This document shows, piece by piece, positions 52,411 to 60,563 of a stretch of 64,000 nucleotides of DNA. The notes under the pieces are model-generated. The model was not told the origin of the DNA, ran no database searches, and saw only the letters and a program-made list of their open reading frames with translations. Numbering within the stretch: position 1 is the first letter of the stretch; each line of letters begins with the position of its first letter. The stretch covers positions 2,831,546 through 2,895,545 of the forward strand of contig NZ_CP036269.1 in assembly GCF_007744675.1 (NCBI RefSeq). Reading direction: 5' to 3'. The position numbers were made by a program, and so were the translations under genes. Source of the stretch: Gimesia alba. Lineage in GTDB: Bacteria; Planctomycetota; Planctomycetia; Planctomycetales; Planctomycetaceae.

Positions 52411-53004
52411 ATGTTTCATCGCTATGACAGTCCAGTATTTTATAAAGGTTTGGAATATCATTTTGAAACCGCGATTCCCAGCCTGACTGAAATCAGGGAC
52501 AAAATGACAGAGGTTTCTTCGTTGCCCGTGTTGATCACAGAAGAAGAGAACCTGGAGAATCCTTCCTATTCAAATAAACTGGCGTTTGCCTGTCTGCCTC
52601 AAGTGAAATTGGGCCTCGATTTTTCTCAGGAAGCAAAGATCGTTTCGCTGGAGCCCTACATCGTTGAGAGAACCTTATGCTGGACCATTGAGCTGGCGCT
52701 GAGAAACCTGGGGGGAAGGAAAAAGTGCAGAACCGCCGTTGAAGATCCCGATGAGTACGAGCGGGCTGAGGCGAGATGCGGAAAGCAAATGTATTACTAT
52801 TGTCATTGTCTAAGTGAAAGGGATTTACGCCGGCGCCATCGCAGGACATTGCTCTGGAAATGGTATGCTGCTTTGATCGTTTTGCCCAGTTCGTTGATTC
52901 TGTATCCTTTCTATTCGGTCTGGGAAGAACTGAAATCATTTTGGAATGGTGTAAAATCATTCTGGAACAATCTGGAATGGGATTTTAAGTGGGACAGGAA
53001 ATGA
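52411..53004 (+). CDS. Membrane-anchored hypothetical protein, tandem paralogue 2
   Basis: 197 residues with the same architecture as the preceding gene: a soluble domain of about 150 residues, a basic HRRRHRR-like stretch and a membrane segment (YAALIVLPSSLILYPFYSVW), then a short Trp/Phe-rich end not present in the first copy. A family A REP palindrome separates the two. No known domain recognised. The ATG at 52411 is preceded by GGGAGG. Confidence 0.65.
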   Translation: MFHRYDSPVFYKGLEYHFETAIPSLTEIRDKMTEVSSLPVLITEEENLENPSYSNKLAFACLPQVKLGLDFSQEAKIVSLEPYIVERTLCWTIELALRNLGGRKKCRTAVEDPDEYERAEARCGKQMYYYCHCLSERDLRRRHRRTLLWKWYAALIVLPSSLILYPFYSVWEELKSFWNGVKSFWNNLEWDFKWDRK

Positions 53005-53209
53005 GTGAAAACTGATACTGAATATTACTACCACGAAAAGCACGAAATGAGACAAATTATTGTGTTGTTGGACGCTGGTTCTCATCACTGTTGGGCAAGC
53101 CAACAGTGCCACCCAATCGAGTCTTTCTGGAGTGGTGTGTTGGATGTTGGCGGGGTATGATGCTGGTTCTTAGAGTCTGTTCTTGTTGCATAATGATGAA
53201 GGAGATTTC

Positions 53210-53755
53210 ATGAGTCGTGCTTTGCTGGTGATTGATGTGCAGAATGAGTATTTTACGGGGGCGCTGCCGATTACTTATCCGGCGGGGCATCTGGAACGGA
53301 TCCTGGAGGCGATGGACGGGGCGACGGCAAAACAGGTGCCGGTGATTGTGGTGCAGCATCATTTTACTGATCCCGCCAAGCCATTCTTTCAGAAAGGGAC
53401 GCCGGGCTGGGAACTGCATCCGGAAGTCGCGCGGCGGCCGCATGATCTGCTGGTAGAGAAAGAGCTGCCGGGCTGTTTCACCGGGACGGAACTGGAAGGC
53501 TGGCTGCGGGAACGAGACATCGATACGCTCACGATCGCCGGTTACATGACGCATATGTGTTGTGATACGACGGCCCGGCAGGCGGTGCATCGCGGCTTTA
53601 CCGTGGAATTTCTGAGCGATGCGACGGGCACGCTGGCCTTGTCGAACTCAGCGGGCGACGTTACCGATGAAGAACTGCAACGTTCCATTCTGTGTGCGCA
53701 GCAGATGATGTTGAGTGAAGTGCTGGATGTGGAAAACTGGCTCGGGCGGCTGTGA
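53210..53755 (+). CDS. Isochorismatase-family cysteine hydrolase
   Basis: 181 residues from ATG 53210 with GAAGGAGA just upstream. The catalytic triad is visible: Asp in [11 protein letters not shown], Lys in [11 protein letters not shown] and Cys in [13 protein letters not shown]. Family members hydrolyse small amides such as nicotinamide, ureidoacrylate or N-carbamoylsarcosine, or the ester of isochorismate; the substrate cannot be read off. Cytoplasmic. It stands between repeats and an unknown gene, with no pathway neighbours. Confidence 0.85.
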   Translation: MSRALLVIDVQNEYFTGALPITYPAGHLERILEAMDGATAKQVPVIVVQHHFTDPAKPFFQKGTPGWELHPEVARRPHDLLVEKELPGCFTGTELEGWLRERDIDTLTIAGYMTHMCCDTTARQAVHRGFTVEFLSDATGTLALSNSAGDVTDEELQRSILCAQQMMLSEVLDVENWLGRL

Positions 53756-53895
53756 GAACAAATAGCCTGTCAATCTTCTTTTTTCTGTAATATGAATTCC
53801 CGCGATCTCGAAAATATTTTCTTAGAACCGATTGAGGATCTGATGTAAAATAGGCTTTAGACTTCTTTGATGACTCGATTAAGGAAGGAAAAGCC

Positions 53896-54891
53896 ATGCA
53901 GACAGTAACCCCGGAACGAGTGGCGGCGAAATTAGCGGAATTGAAGCTGGAGCTGTCTCCGGCGATTTCCTATCGACTGGAGACACTGTTTCCTTCATTG
54001 GAAGGCTGGTTTGTGAACCGGAAGCTCAGGAAAAAATTCTGGCAAATACAAAAGCTGGAACCATTGCTGACGGAATTGCTATTGGAGCACGAGGAAGTTC
54101 AACTGGTACTGCACGGTAATGAAGGAAGACTCACAGATATATTACTGACAGGGTCGATCTGGATTGGAACCACATCCTTCACGGCTCTTGTTTTTACAAA
54201 TCTACGGGTACTTAGTATTCGGACCGATGGTGAAGACACTCCTCAGAAAACGTTCTGGTCGATTTATTACAGCCAGATTCAAAGTCTGAAACTCACTATA
54301 TTTGAAAGTGCCAGGTTTTCTCTGAAAGATGGCCGAATTTTATTGTTTTCGGCGATATCAAAAGAAGAATTGGATCGAATGCAGGAGACCGTTCAGGAAA
54401 ACTGCGACCAGTTTCGGAATCAAGGATTTGATCCCGCGGTCACTCAGTCTCGTGAACAGCTTTGTGGGCACTGTTTCGATGTTATTCCCGCTGGTGTTTA
54501 TGATTGTGAAAGTTGTGGCGCCACGTACTGGACGCCTGCGGAAGTTGGGATTCGCAGTTTTCTGTTCCCCTCCTGGGGGGATTTTGTGATGAAGCACGAC
54601 GCGCTGGCAGTCATGGAACTCATTGGTTTTTGTCTGTTACTGATATTTACACTGGCTGCTTTTTCCGAGGGGAAGTATGTGACGGGGATGGCAGTCTTTT
54701 TCATGGCCAGCCTGGCAGATGCGATGATGAGTGTGCAGATTGCTACCAAGGCGTTGCATATAAAAACAGCTCCCCACGCTGGTTCTGAAACTCAACAGTC
54801 GTTTGACTGGGAAGAGGTGCAATCTGTGCAATCGGATTTCCGCTCGGATTATGCGGATTATCGGGTTGCGGCCTCTACGGATCAATTGTGA
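53896..54891 (+). CDS. Membrane protein with PH-like domain and zinc ribbon
   Basis: 331 residues, function unknown. The first about 190 residues look like a soluble bacterial PH-like domain (ILLTGSIWIGTTSFTALVFTNLRVLSI, typical of bPH2-like folds). A Cys4 zinc ribbon follows (CGHCFDVIPAGVYDCESCGA), then two membrane segments (LAVMELIGFCLLLIFTLAAF; YVTGMAVFFMASLADAMMSV) and a short charged tail. The start at ATG 53896 is preceded by AAGGAAAAG. No operon partners. Confidence 0.65.
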   Translation: MQTVTPERVAAKLAELKLELSPAISYRLETLFPSLEGWFVNRKLRKKFWQIQKLEPLLTELLLEHEEVQLVLHGNEGRLTDILLTGSIWIGTTSFTALVFTNLRVLSIRTDGEDTPQKTFWSIYYSQIQSLKLTIFESARFSLKDGRILLFSAISKEELDRMQETVQENCDQFRNQGFDPAVTQSREQLCGHCFDVIPAGVYDCESCGATYWTPAEVGIRSFLFPSWGDFVMKHDALAVMELIGFCLLLIFTLAAFSEGKYVTGMAVFFMASLADAMMSVQIATKALHIKTAPHAGSETQQSFDWEEVQSVQSDFRSDYADYRVAASTDQL

Positions 54892-55044
54892 AGCCTGGGC
54901 GGATCGTATTTCGTTGATTTGGTGATCCGCTCTGTTTTTCTGAGATGCGTCAACGCTCGGCGCTGCCGATTCACGATAAAGAGTACACGGATGATTGTAA
55001 TCCGGGCCTGTAATCTTGAGTTTTGTGTGTGGGGAGTTTTGCTG

Positions 55045-56229
55045 ATGACTGTTTTACGACGCTGGGCCGCTCTGTTCTTGATGGGGGGCGCTCTGATCCT
55101 CCAGCAGAACGTTGTGCAGGGACAGACGATTAATCACAAATTAGAGCCTTATCTGAAATCGGCGAATCTGCCGGCTGTAGCGGCCGCGGTGGTCGAACGG
55201 GGCGTACTGACGGAATATGGTGCGGTCGGAACGCGCAAAATGGGTGCCGATATCCCGGTGACGGTTTTTGACAAATTTCATCTGGGTTCCGATGGCAAAG
55301 CGATGACCGCGACTCTGGCGGGGATGATGATTGAAGAAGGCAAACTGAAATGGGATTCGACGCTGGGCGACGTCTTTCCCGAATTGAAAAAATCGATGGC
55401 ACCCGGCGTTGAGAAAGTGACGCTGGAGCAACTGTTGTCGCATACGAGCGGCATGCGTGCCGACGATGAAAACCTGATGAAACTGCTGAAAGATTCTTTT
55501 GATGTCGACGGCGATTTGAACGATCAGCGGTACTGGCTGTTGAAGGAGTCGGTCAAGCTGCCTCTGGTGGCTGAGCCCTCGAAGGCGTGGGCGTATAACA
55601 ACCGCGGGTATACGATTGCGGGTGCGATGATTGAACGCGTCAGCGGCAAACCGTGGGATGAGTTGATTGTGGAACGCATTTTTGAGCCGTTCGAATTGAC
55701 GACTGCCGGCCTGGGAACTCAGTCGACACTGGGAAAAATCGATGCCCCACTGGGACACGTGATACAGAAAGACGGCAAGGTCAAGTCGTATATGGCGGGG
55801 CCGAATGCGGATAACTCGATGATCCTTGGACCCGCGGGATGCGTGCATCTTTCGATTCTGGATTTAGCAACCTGGGCAGGCTGGAACGCCGGGAACGGGA
55901 CGCGGATGCCTTGTAACATTGTCAGTCCGAAAATGGTGGAGAAAATTCATAGTCCCGTGTTTACGATCAAAGGAGACAAGCCGGCTCGTCCGGGAACGCC
56001 TCCCAACGGAAAGTATGCCCATGGCTGGGGCTGGTTGACGGTCGACTGGGCACCGTACCCCCTGCTCTATCATGCTGGTTCGAATGGGAAGAACCTGGCG
56101 CAGGTCTGGATCGATAAAGAAAAAGACATTGCGATTGTCGTTATGACCAATATCGGCGGAGTGAAGGCCGATGAGGCGCTGCGTTCGATTGCAAAAGAGC
56201 TGTATGAAGATGCGGTCGCGCAGTATTAA
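55045..56229 (+). CDS. Exported CubicO-type serine hydrolase
   Basis: 394 residues from ATG 55045 (GGGGAG upstream), with a signal peptide (WAALFLMGGALILQQNVVQGQ). Class C beta-lactamase fold: SxxK in HLGSDGKAMTATLAG, YxN-type YNNRGYTIAGAMIE, and the late HAGSNGKNLAQVWI box. Exported esterase or peptidase of unknown substrate. A strong hairpin terminator follows. A different family member is encoded at 31578-32672; the two are only distantly similar. Confidence 0.83.
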   Translation: MTVLRRWAALFLMGGALILQQNVVQGQTINHKLEPYLKSANLPAVAAAVVERGVLTEYGAVGTRKMGADIPVTVFDKFHLGSDGKAMTATLAGMMIEEGKLKWDSTLGDVFPELKKSMAPGVEKVTLEQLLSHTSGMRADDENLMKLLKDSFDVDGDLNDQRYWLLKESVKLPLVAEPSKAWAYNNRGYTIAGAMIERVSGKPWDELIVERIFEPFELTTAGLGTQSTLGKIDAPLGHVIQKDGKVKSYMAGPNADNSMILGPAGCVHLSILDLATWAGWNAGNGTRMPCNIVSPKMVEKIHSPVFTIKGDKPARPGTPPNGKYAHGWGWLTVDWAPYPLLYHAGSNGKNLAQVWIDKEKDIAIVVMTNIGGVKADEALRSIAKELYEDAVAQY

Positions 56230-56259
56230 TTCAGGCGGCTGACAAACGGGATCAAATCT

Positions 56260-56304
56260 GGACTCCGCTCTCTCATCAATTGATGGGGGGGCGGAGTCTT
56301 GTTA
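56260..56304 (+). terminator. Terminator of the serine hydrolase gene
   Basis: GACTCCGC (56261-56268) pairs with GCGGAGTC (56291-56298), and the loop holds the palindrome CATCAATTGATG. It is followed by TTGTTAT. It lies 31 bp after the stop codon. Confidence 0.75.
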
Positions 56305-56365
56305 TAAGGTGGTGTGACTGACGCGGGGCTTATGGCTTTTTACTTCTTCCCGGAACGGACGCACC

Positions 56366-57061
56366 ATGTTGAATCCCATGTATTCCGAACACGCAGACGA
56401 CTATGCGACGGCGATTCGCAACAACAGCTATAACGCGTTATACGAACGCCCTTCTCTAATGGCGTTACTGCCTGAGTTGAAAGAAAAAGCGGTACTCGAT
56501 CTGGGCTGTGGGCCGGGCGTGTATGCGGAATATCTACTGAGCCAGGGCGCACGCGTGACCGCCGTCGATCGTTCGCCGGAAATGGTGGCGCTGGTCAAAC
56601 AGAGGCTGGGTGAGGCGGTCGCTTGCTACGAGCAGGATCTGGCGCAGGGGCTGCCTCAGGAAGCGGACGCGGTGTATGATCTGGCGATCTGTCCTTTGGC
56701 GATCCATTACCTGGAAGATTTCACGCCCCTGTTTCGTGATGTCCGGCGCGTCCTGAAGCCGGGCGGCTGGTTCGTGTTTTCGACGCATCATCCGTTTGTC
56801 GATTATCCGTTCTCGCCGAGCGGCAATTATTTTCTGACGGAAAAGATCGTGGACGAGTGGGATACGGTCGGGAAACCGGTGCGGGTGGAGTTCTATCGGC
56901 GGCCTCTGTCGGCCATCATTCAACCTCTGTTGGAAGCGGGCATGACGCTGGTGGCACTATCCGAAGGGAAACCCGACCCACAAATGGAACAGAGTGACCC
57001 GGACAGCTTTCGCAAGCTCTCGACGGAACCGGGGTTTCTGTTTGTGAAGTGTCACGTTTGA
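56366..57061 (+). CDS. Class I SAM-dependent methyltransferase
   Basis: 231 residues. SAM-binding motif I AVLDLGCGPGVYAEYLLSQGA, acidic VTAVDRSPEMVALVKQ, motif III-like DLAICPLAIHYLED and the post-motif RVLKPGGWFVFSTHHP. The pattern is that of ubiquinone/menaquinone or small-molecule methyltransferases; the substrate is unknown. A second ATG at 56378 is also possible. It converges with the ArsR-type operon across a shared terminator. Confidence 0.82.
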   Translation: MLNPMYSEHADDYATAIRNNSYNALYERPSLMALLPELKEKAVLDLGCGPGVYAEYLLSQGARVTAVDRSPEMVALVKQRLGEAVACYEQDLAQGLPQEADAVYDLAICPLAIHYLEDFTPLFRDVRRVLKPGGWFVFSTHHPFVDYPFSPSGNYFLTEKIVDEWDTVGKPVRVEFYRRPLSAIIQPLLEAGMTLVALSEGKPDPQMEQSDPDSFRKLSTEPGFLFVKCHV

Positions 57062-57085
57062 TTCAAATACTGAGTGCTGCTATCA

Positions 57086-57116
57086 CTCTTGCGGTGAGTT
57101 CATTTCACCGCAAGAG
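57086..57116. terminator. Bidirectional terminator between convergent genes
   Basis: CTCTTGCGGTGA, 7-base loop, TCACCGCAAGAG: a perfect 12-bp stem. It lies between the end of the methyltransferase gene (plus) and the end of the DinB gene (minus), so it can serve both. Confidence 0.75.
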
Positions 57117-57137
57117 TCTGACTCATTTTGCTGTGGT

Positions 57138-57647
57138 TTATCCAAACACTGGTTTCATACCCAGGGAAGTACGAATGGTGGCCAGCTCTCCGGCGTGTAG
57201 AAAGTCGTGTTGCGATAAAGCATGCACTGCGGTGATTGCGTTTTCGGCAATGGGTGCGACTGCCTCGGGAGAGTCTTGCCAAAGTGCATCCTCCTCCAGA
57301 GTCTGCGCCCATTTGATGAATCGATCGCGGGCAGTCTGCATGAGCTCCAGCATTTCTTCCCGGCCAGGATAGTCAGCGGGATTGTTGCTGGGGATAGAGC
57401 CGTTGGAAAAACGTTCATAGTGCCCTTCGGGCAGACCACTTGGTTCGTTGAGAAATGCTGAGACGAATAAATCATCGGCGAATGCCAGATGGCCCATCAC
57501 CCACAGGGCATGGTTTCCACCGCCGACGCGTACATATAACTGGTCGTCGGAAAAGGTTTCCAGTTGAGAAAGTACAAAGTTTCGCGAACGCTGAAGTTGC
57601 TCAATTCCAAACTCTGACATCGAGTGTGTTTGTTGTTGGGTCGTCAT
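57138..57647 (-). CDS. DinB-family four-helix metal-binding protein
   Basis: 169 residues. The DinB/DUF664 pattern of three His is visible: His in NHALWVMGHL and the pair in HDFLHAGELATI, which would bind a divalent metal in a four-helix bundle. Family members are damage-induced or thiol-dependent enzymes of varied function. The start at 57647 is followed by the internal MSEFGIEQL. It is the third gene of the ArsR-AHSA1-DinB set, read in the same direction. Confidence 0.8.
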   Translation of the reverse strand: MTTQQQTHSMSEFGIEQLQRSRNFVLSQLETFSDDQLYVRVGGGNHALWVMGHLAFADDLFVSAFLNEPSGLPEGHYERFSNGSIPSNNPADYPGREEMLELMQTARDRFIKWAQTLEEDALWQDSPEAVAPIAENAITAVHALSQHDFLHAGELATIRTSLGMKPVFG

Positions 57648-57690
57648 GAATCGTCTCCTGATTTGGGGTGATTAAGAGGAATAAGAGGAC

Positions 57691-58140
57691 TTAACTGGAT
57701 TGTTCGGCACGTTGTTTGATTTGCTCCAGATTGTATTTCCAACCGGGCACGACGCCTTCTGCATGCGACGGATCGATATGACCCGTGGCGCGATGCAGGA
57801 ACGCCAGTGTTGTCGTGTCTCCGTTTTCGCTGAGGCGATATTGAATATGAGACATGACTGGATAGGACATAAACAGGGGGCCGGTGATTTCAATCAGAGT
57901 AGGAGGCTTGATGACCTGCACGTGGCCCCATAAATGTCCTGCTCCCTCTCCCAGATCGCGAAACCAGCGCCCGCCGGGCCATGCTTCCAGTTTCATGGGG
58001 AGCGGTGTTCCATCCGGCATTGTTGAACCGGGGCCAAGTTGTTCAAGGATCGCTTCGAATGACTGTTGAACAGAAGCGGCAATTTCAATTTTGCGTTCAA
58101 TGTGCAGCGAGGAGAGTGAATTGTCTGTGGCGGTGACCAT
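57691..58140 (-). CDS. SRPBCC (AHSA1/START-like) domain protein
   Basis: 149 residues. IEIAASVQQSFEAILEQLGPG at the N-terminus and WPGGRWFRDLGEGAGHLWGHVQVIKPPTLIEITGPLF in the middle are typical of the AHSA1 (Aha1-like) group of SRPBCC domains that bind small hydrophobic ligands. Such proteins are often encoded next to ArsR regulators, as here: the start lies 6 bp after the ArsR stop, so the two are co-transcribed. The ligand is unknown. Confidence 0.83.
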   Translation of the reverse strand: MVTATDNSLSSLHIERKIEIAASVQQSFEAILEQLGPGSTMPDGTPLPMKLEAWPGGRWFRDLGEGAGHLWGHVQVIKPPTLIEITGPLFMSYPVMSHIQYRLSENGDTTTLAFLHRATGHIDPSHAEGVVPGWKYNLEQIKQRAEQSS

Positions 58141-58146
58141 ATCTGT

Positions 58147-58506
58147 CTACCCTTCTTTTTGTTTCCTGGTTTTCTTTTGTTCTGCCGCTTTCGCCTCTGC
58201 GACGGCTTTAATATTTGCTAACTGGTGGTCCCAGAATCGTTCGAATGTCTGTACCCAGTCGAAAACTGGCTTGAGCTGTGTTGCATTCAGGCTGTACCAG
58301 CGGTGTTTGCCTTCTTGTCTGACAGTCACCAGGTTTACCTCACGGAGTACACGAAGATGTTTGGAAATTTGCGGTTGGGCAACGCCAAGCGACTCAGCCA
58401 GATCATTGACGGAACACTCTTTTCCCGCCAGTTGATGGATGATGTCGCGTCGTCGCTGTTCGGCAATCGCGTTAAATGCGTCGGTAGTTGTGGGTGATCT
58501 TGGCAT
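58147..58506 (-). CDS. ArsR-family transcriptional regulator
   Basis: 119 residues. Winged helix with FNAIAEQRRRDIIHQLAGKECSVNDLAESLGVAQPQISKHLRVLREVNLV and RQEGKHRWYSLN, the classical ArsR layout. No ELCVCDL metal-site motif is present (CSVNDLA instead), which suits the group that regulates AHSA1 genes rather than metal efflux. A perfect palindrome lies 12 bp upstream of the start codon and is the likely operator, giving autoregulation of the whole set. Confidence 0.88.
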   Translation of the reverse strand: MPRSPTTTDAFNAIAEQRRRDIIHQLAGKECSVNDLAESLGVAQPQISKHLRVLREVNLVTVRQEGKHRWYSLNATQLKPVFDWVQTFERFWDHQLANIKAVAEAKAAEQKKTRKQKEG

Positions 58507-58517
58507 GTCGATTATTG

Positions 58518-58535
58518 TATTCCCATATGGGAATA
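58518..58535. promoter_or_regulatory. Palindromic operator of the ArsR-type operon
   Basis: TATTCCCATATGGGAATA, a perfect 18-bp palindrome 12 bp upstream of the arsR-like start codon (minus strand). Position and symmetry fit autorepression. Confidence 0.75.
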
Positions 58536-58822
58536 TGTAAAGGGGCGTTTTATAAAAAAAATGATTTTCGATGCGAGTTCACAGATTTGACTGATCTGTG
58601 TTGGGTTACTGGAGCTGAGACTGGGCTGTTTGTTCTACTTGCGATTGCTGGTAAGATATGTCTCTGATTGAAGAAGATTTGATGGAAAGGAAAGGTGTTT
58701 CGAACAGATGCAGGAAATCAGTCCTTTGGATGAACCCGAATATTTTTGCCCGCGAATTATTTATTGACGAATTAAGAAATACCAACCTTTGATTGACAAA
58801 ATAGATTGATAAAAGGGAGATC

Positions 58823-59428
58823 ATGAAAGACGATTCGAGTGAGCCTGTCGAGAATACAGATGAAAATCCGAAAGAGCTTGTACTTGTACTTTCCCCTACT
58901 GTGCTTAGGATGGGCTCAGTTGTGATTGTGTGTTTGATCCTGTTAACTATCTATGCAAAAAACATACGCGAATTCCTGATACAGGAATCCACCAGTTCAC
59001 TGTTGCTGGGGATTTTTCTGGTTTCAGAAGTCATTCAATTTTTCATTTTGATTTACAACAGATTAAAATTGGATTTTTATCTAAACACAGATCCCGTGAT
59101 TCAAGATCAGGATTCGTTGCGATTATGGAAAACCGTTGTCCAATCAAATCATAAATGGGAGCGAGTCGGTTTGGTGCTCTTATTCGTCCTCTCGCTGCCT
59201 GTAGGGATGCTGGTTGGTGGTAAGAGTGGATTTGTGACTGTGGATATGGGGATCGTGTTTGTTGTTTGGGTCTTGCATTTAGTATTGAACGCGTGGAGTG
59301 GTTCTTCACAGGACAAAATGAAGGAACTGGAATGTTCAGACGAAACAGCGAACGCAGAATATCGACGCGTGTGCAAGGCGTGGGGGCGCCAGTTATCACC
59401 TGATTTTAAGATTGAGCAGGATGCATGA
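58823..59428 (+). CDS. Hypothetical membrane protein
   Basis: 201 residues. An acidic lead is followed by membrane segments VVIVCLILLTIYA, LLLGIFLVSEVIQFFILIY, then, after a cytoplasmic loop, VGLVLLFVLSLPVGML and GIVFVVWVLHLVLNAW. The C-terminus is charged with two Cys (KMKELECSDETA; RRVCKAWGRQL). It resembles no family I recognise. The start has AAAGGGAGA upstream. First of a run of same-strand membrane-protein genes ending near 62.3 kb. Confidence 0.65.
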   Translation: MKDDSSEPVENTDENPKELVLVLSPTVLRMGSVVIVCLILLTIYAKNIREFLIQESTSSLLLGIFLVSEVIQFFILIYNRLKLDFYLNTDPVIQDQDSLRLWKTVVQSNHKWERVGLVLLFVLSLPVGMLVGGKSGFVTVDMGIVFVVWVLHLVLNAWSGSSQDKMKELECSDETANAEYRRVCKAWGRQLSPDFKIEQDA

Positions 59429-59476
59429 GACCTTTGATACGCCATTTTATGAGAGACTGATAGGGAGGCGTCTAAG

Positions 59477-59791
59477 TTGGACCCAGCAATGATTGGAATA
59501 GTTGGTGCTGTTGGCGGCACTTTGTTGGGAGTGCTGGGAGGCGTCTATGGCACTTGGAGCGGGATCAAGAAAACGAAGGGCCCACGAGAACGGGCGTTTG
59601 TGGTGAAACTGTCTGTCCTGTACTGGATTGTGGTTCCTTTGTTTGTGGTGTTGGTTTTTGTATTGCCCAAGCCTTGGAACCACTATGTCTGGCTGCCTTA
59701 TGGGTTGTGGCTGAGTTATACGATTCGTGACAGCAGTCGCAAACAACAGGCGATTCGGGATGCGGAGGCGGCTTCGAAAGAGATGCCGTGA
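59477..59791 (+). CDS. Small membrane protein
   Basis: 104 residues from TTG 59477, preceded by GGGAGG; ATG 59489 is the alternative. A glycine-rich first membrane segment (IGIVGAVGGTLLGVLGGVYG), a basic loop (GIKKTKGPRER), then two more hydrophobic stretches (LYWIVVPLFVVLVFVL; YVWLPYGLWLSY). Unknown function. Confidence 0.6.
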   Translation: MDPAMIGIVGAVGGTLLGVLGGVYGTWSGIKKTKGPRERAFVVKLSVLYWIVVPLFVVLVFVLPKPWNHYVWLPYGLWLSYTIRDSSRKQQAIRDAEAASKEMP

Positions 59792-59827
59792 ATTTTAAAT
59801 GAATCTATTTTCAGGACGATCACATCA

Positions 59828-60190
59828 ATGAAAGGTATTGAAAACTTTTACCAGATCAGCCCCTGGCTGATGCTCGGTCTGGAATGTGCGGCACTGTTTT
59901 TGGTGTTCTCCTGGCCGATGGTCAAAGGAAAAACGTGGTTGGTATCTTCGCTGTTCCTGTTTTTGCTGGTTGATTTGTGTACGCAATTGTTGGAACTCAG
60001 CTCTAATTCTTCTGATCCTGTACTAATGGGGCCGGATGAGTATCAGCAACTCTGGAATGACTGGTTTCAATTGAGCAGTCTGGCCCTGGTGGGAAAAGTG
60101 CTGTTTGTGATCGCCTTGTTTCAGTTAGGTGTAGGACTGAAACGATTCCAGTCACTCGTTTCCTCTGACTATGAAGCGAGGGAAATCTGA
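59828..60190 (+). CDS. Small membrane protein
   Basis: 120 residues with three likely membrane segments (LMLGLECAALFLVFSW; WLVSSLFLFLLVDLCTQLL; LALVGKVLFVIALFQLGVGL). The stop overlaps the next start codon (TGATG), so the two are translationally coupled. Function unknown. Confidence 0.6.
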   Translation: MKGIENFYQISPWLMLGLECAALFLVFSWPMVKGKTWLVSSLFLFLLVDLCTQLLELSSNSSDPVLMGPDEYQQLWNDWFQLSSLALVGKVLFVIALFQLGVGLKRFQSLVSSDYEAREI

Positions 60191-60426
60191 TGGACTTCGT
60201 GCAACTCTGCTTACTGGGAGTGCTGATTTTGTTGGTCCTGCTGATGCCCTGGCTGATGGTGGTGGCTGTGAAAGATCTGTTTCGACACAAAGGGAGCACG
60301 GGATCGGGCGGCGGAGGAATCATCGGAGCCATGGCCGAAATGGATCGGATCGTAAACCCCGCAGGCCAGCATGTACAGGAAGCGAAAGAAGTGGAACGCG
60401 AAGAAGAAGGCATCGGCGGGGAGTGA
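60190..60426 (+). CDS. Very small membrane protein
   Basis: 78 residues. One strong membrane segment (LCLLGVLILLVLLMPWLMVV) near the N-terminus, then a glycine-rich turn (KGSTGSGGGGIIGAM) and a charged acidic tail (EAKEVEREEEGIGGE). Coupled to the preceding gene. Function unknown. Confidence 0.55.
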   Translation: MDFVQLCLLGVLILLVLLMPWLMVVAVKDLFRHKGSTGSGGGGIIGAMAEMDRIVNPAGQHVQEAKEVEREEEGIGGE

Positions 60427-60563
60427 TTTTTCGAGGATGTTAAAAAGTTAGCACCTTTTAACCCTCTGGATGAAATTCCGAAAAAACGTGCGTTTGCTGA
60501 CAAAATCAACTATCATAGCAGGTGGAAAACAGACTCTCTCTTTTCTCATCGGGAGGTGCTCTC

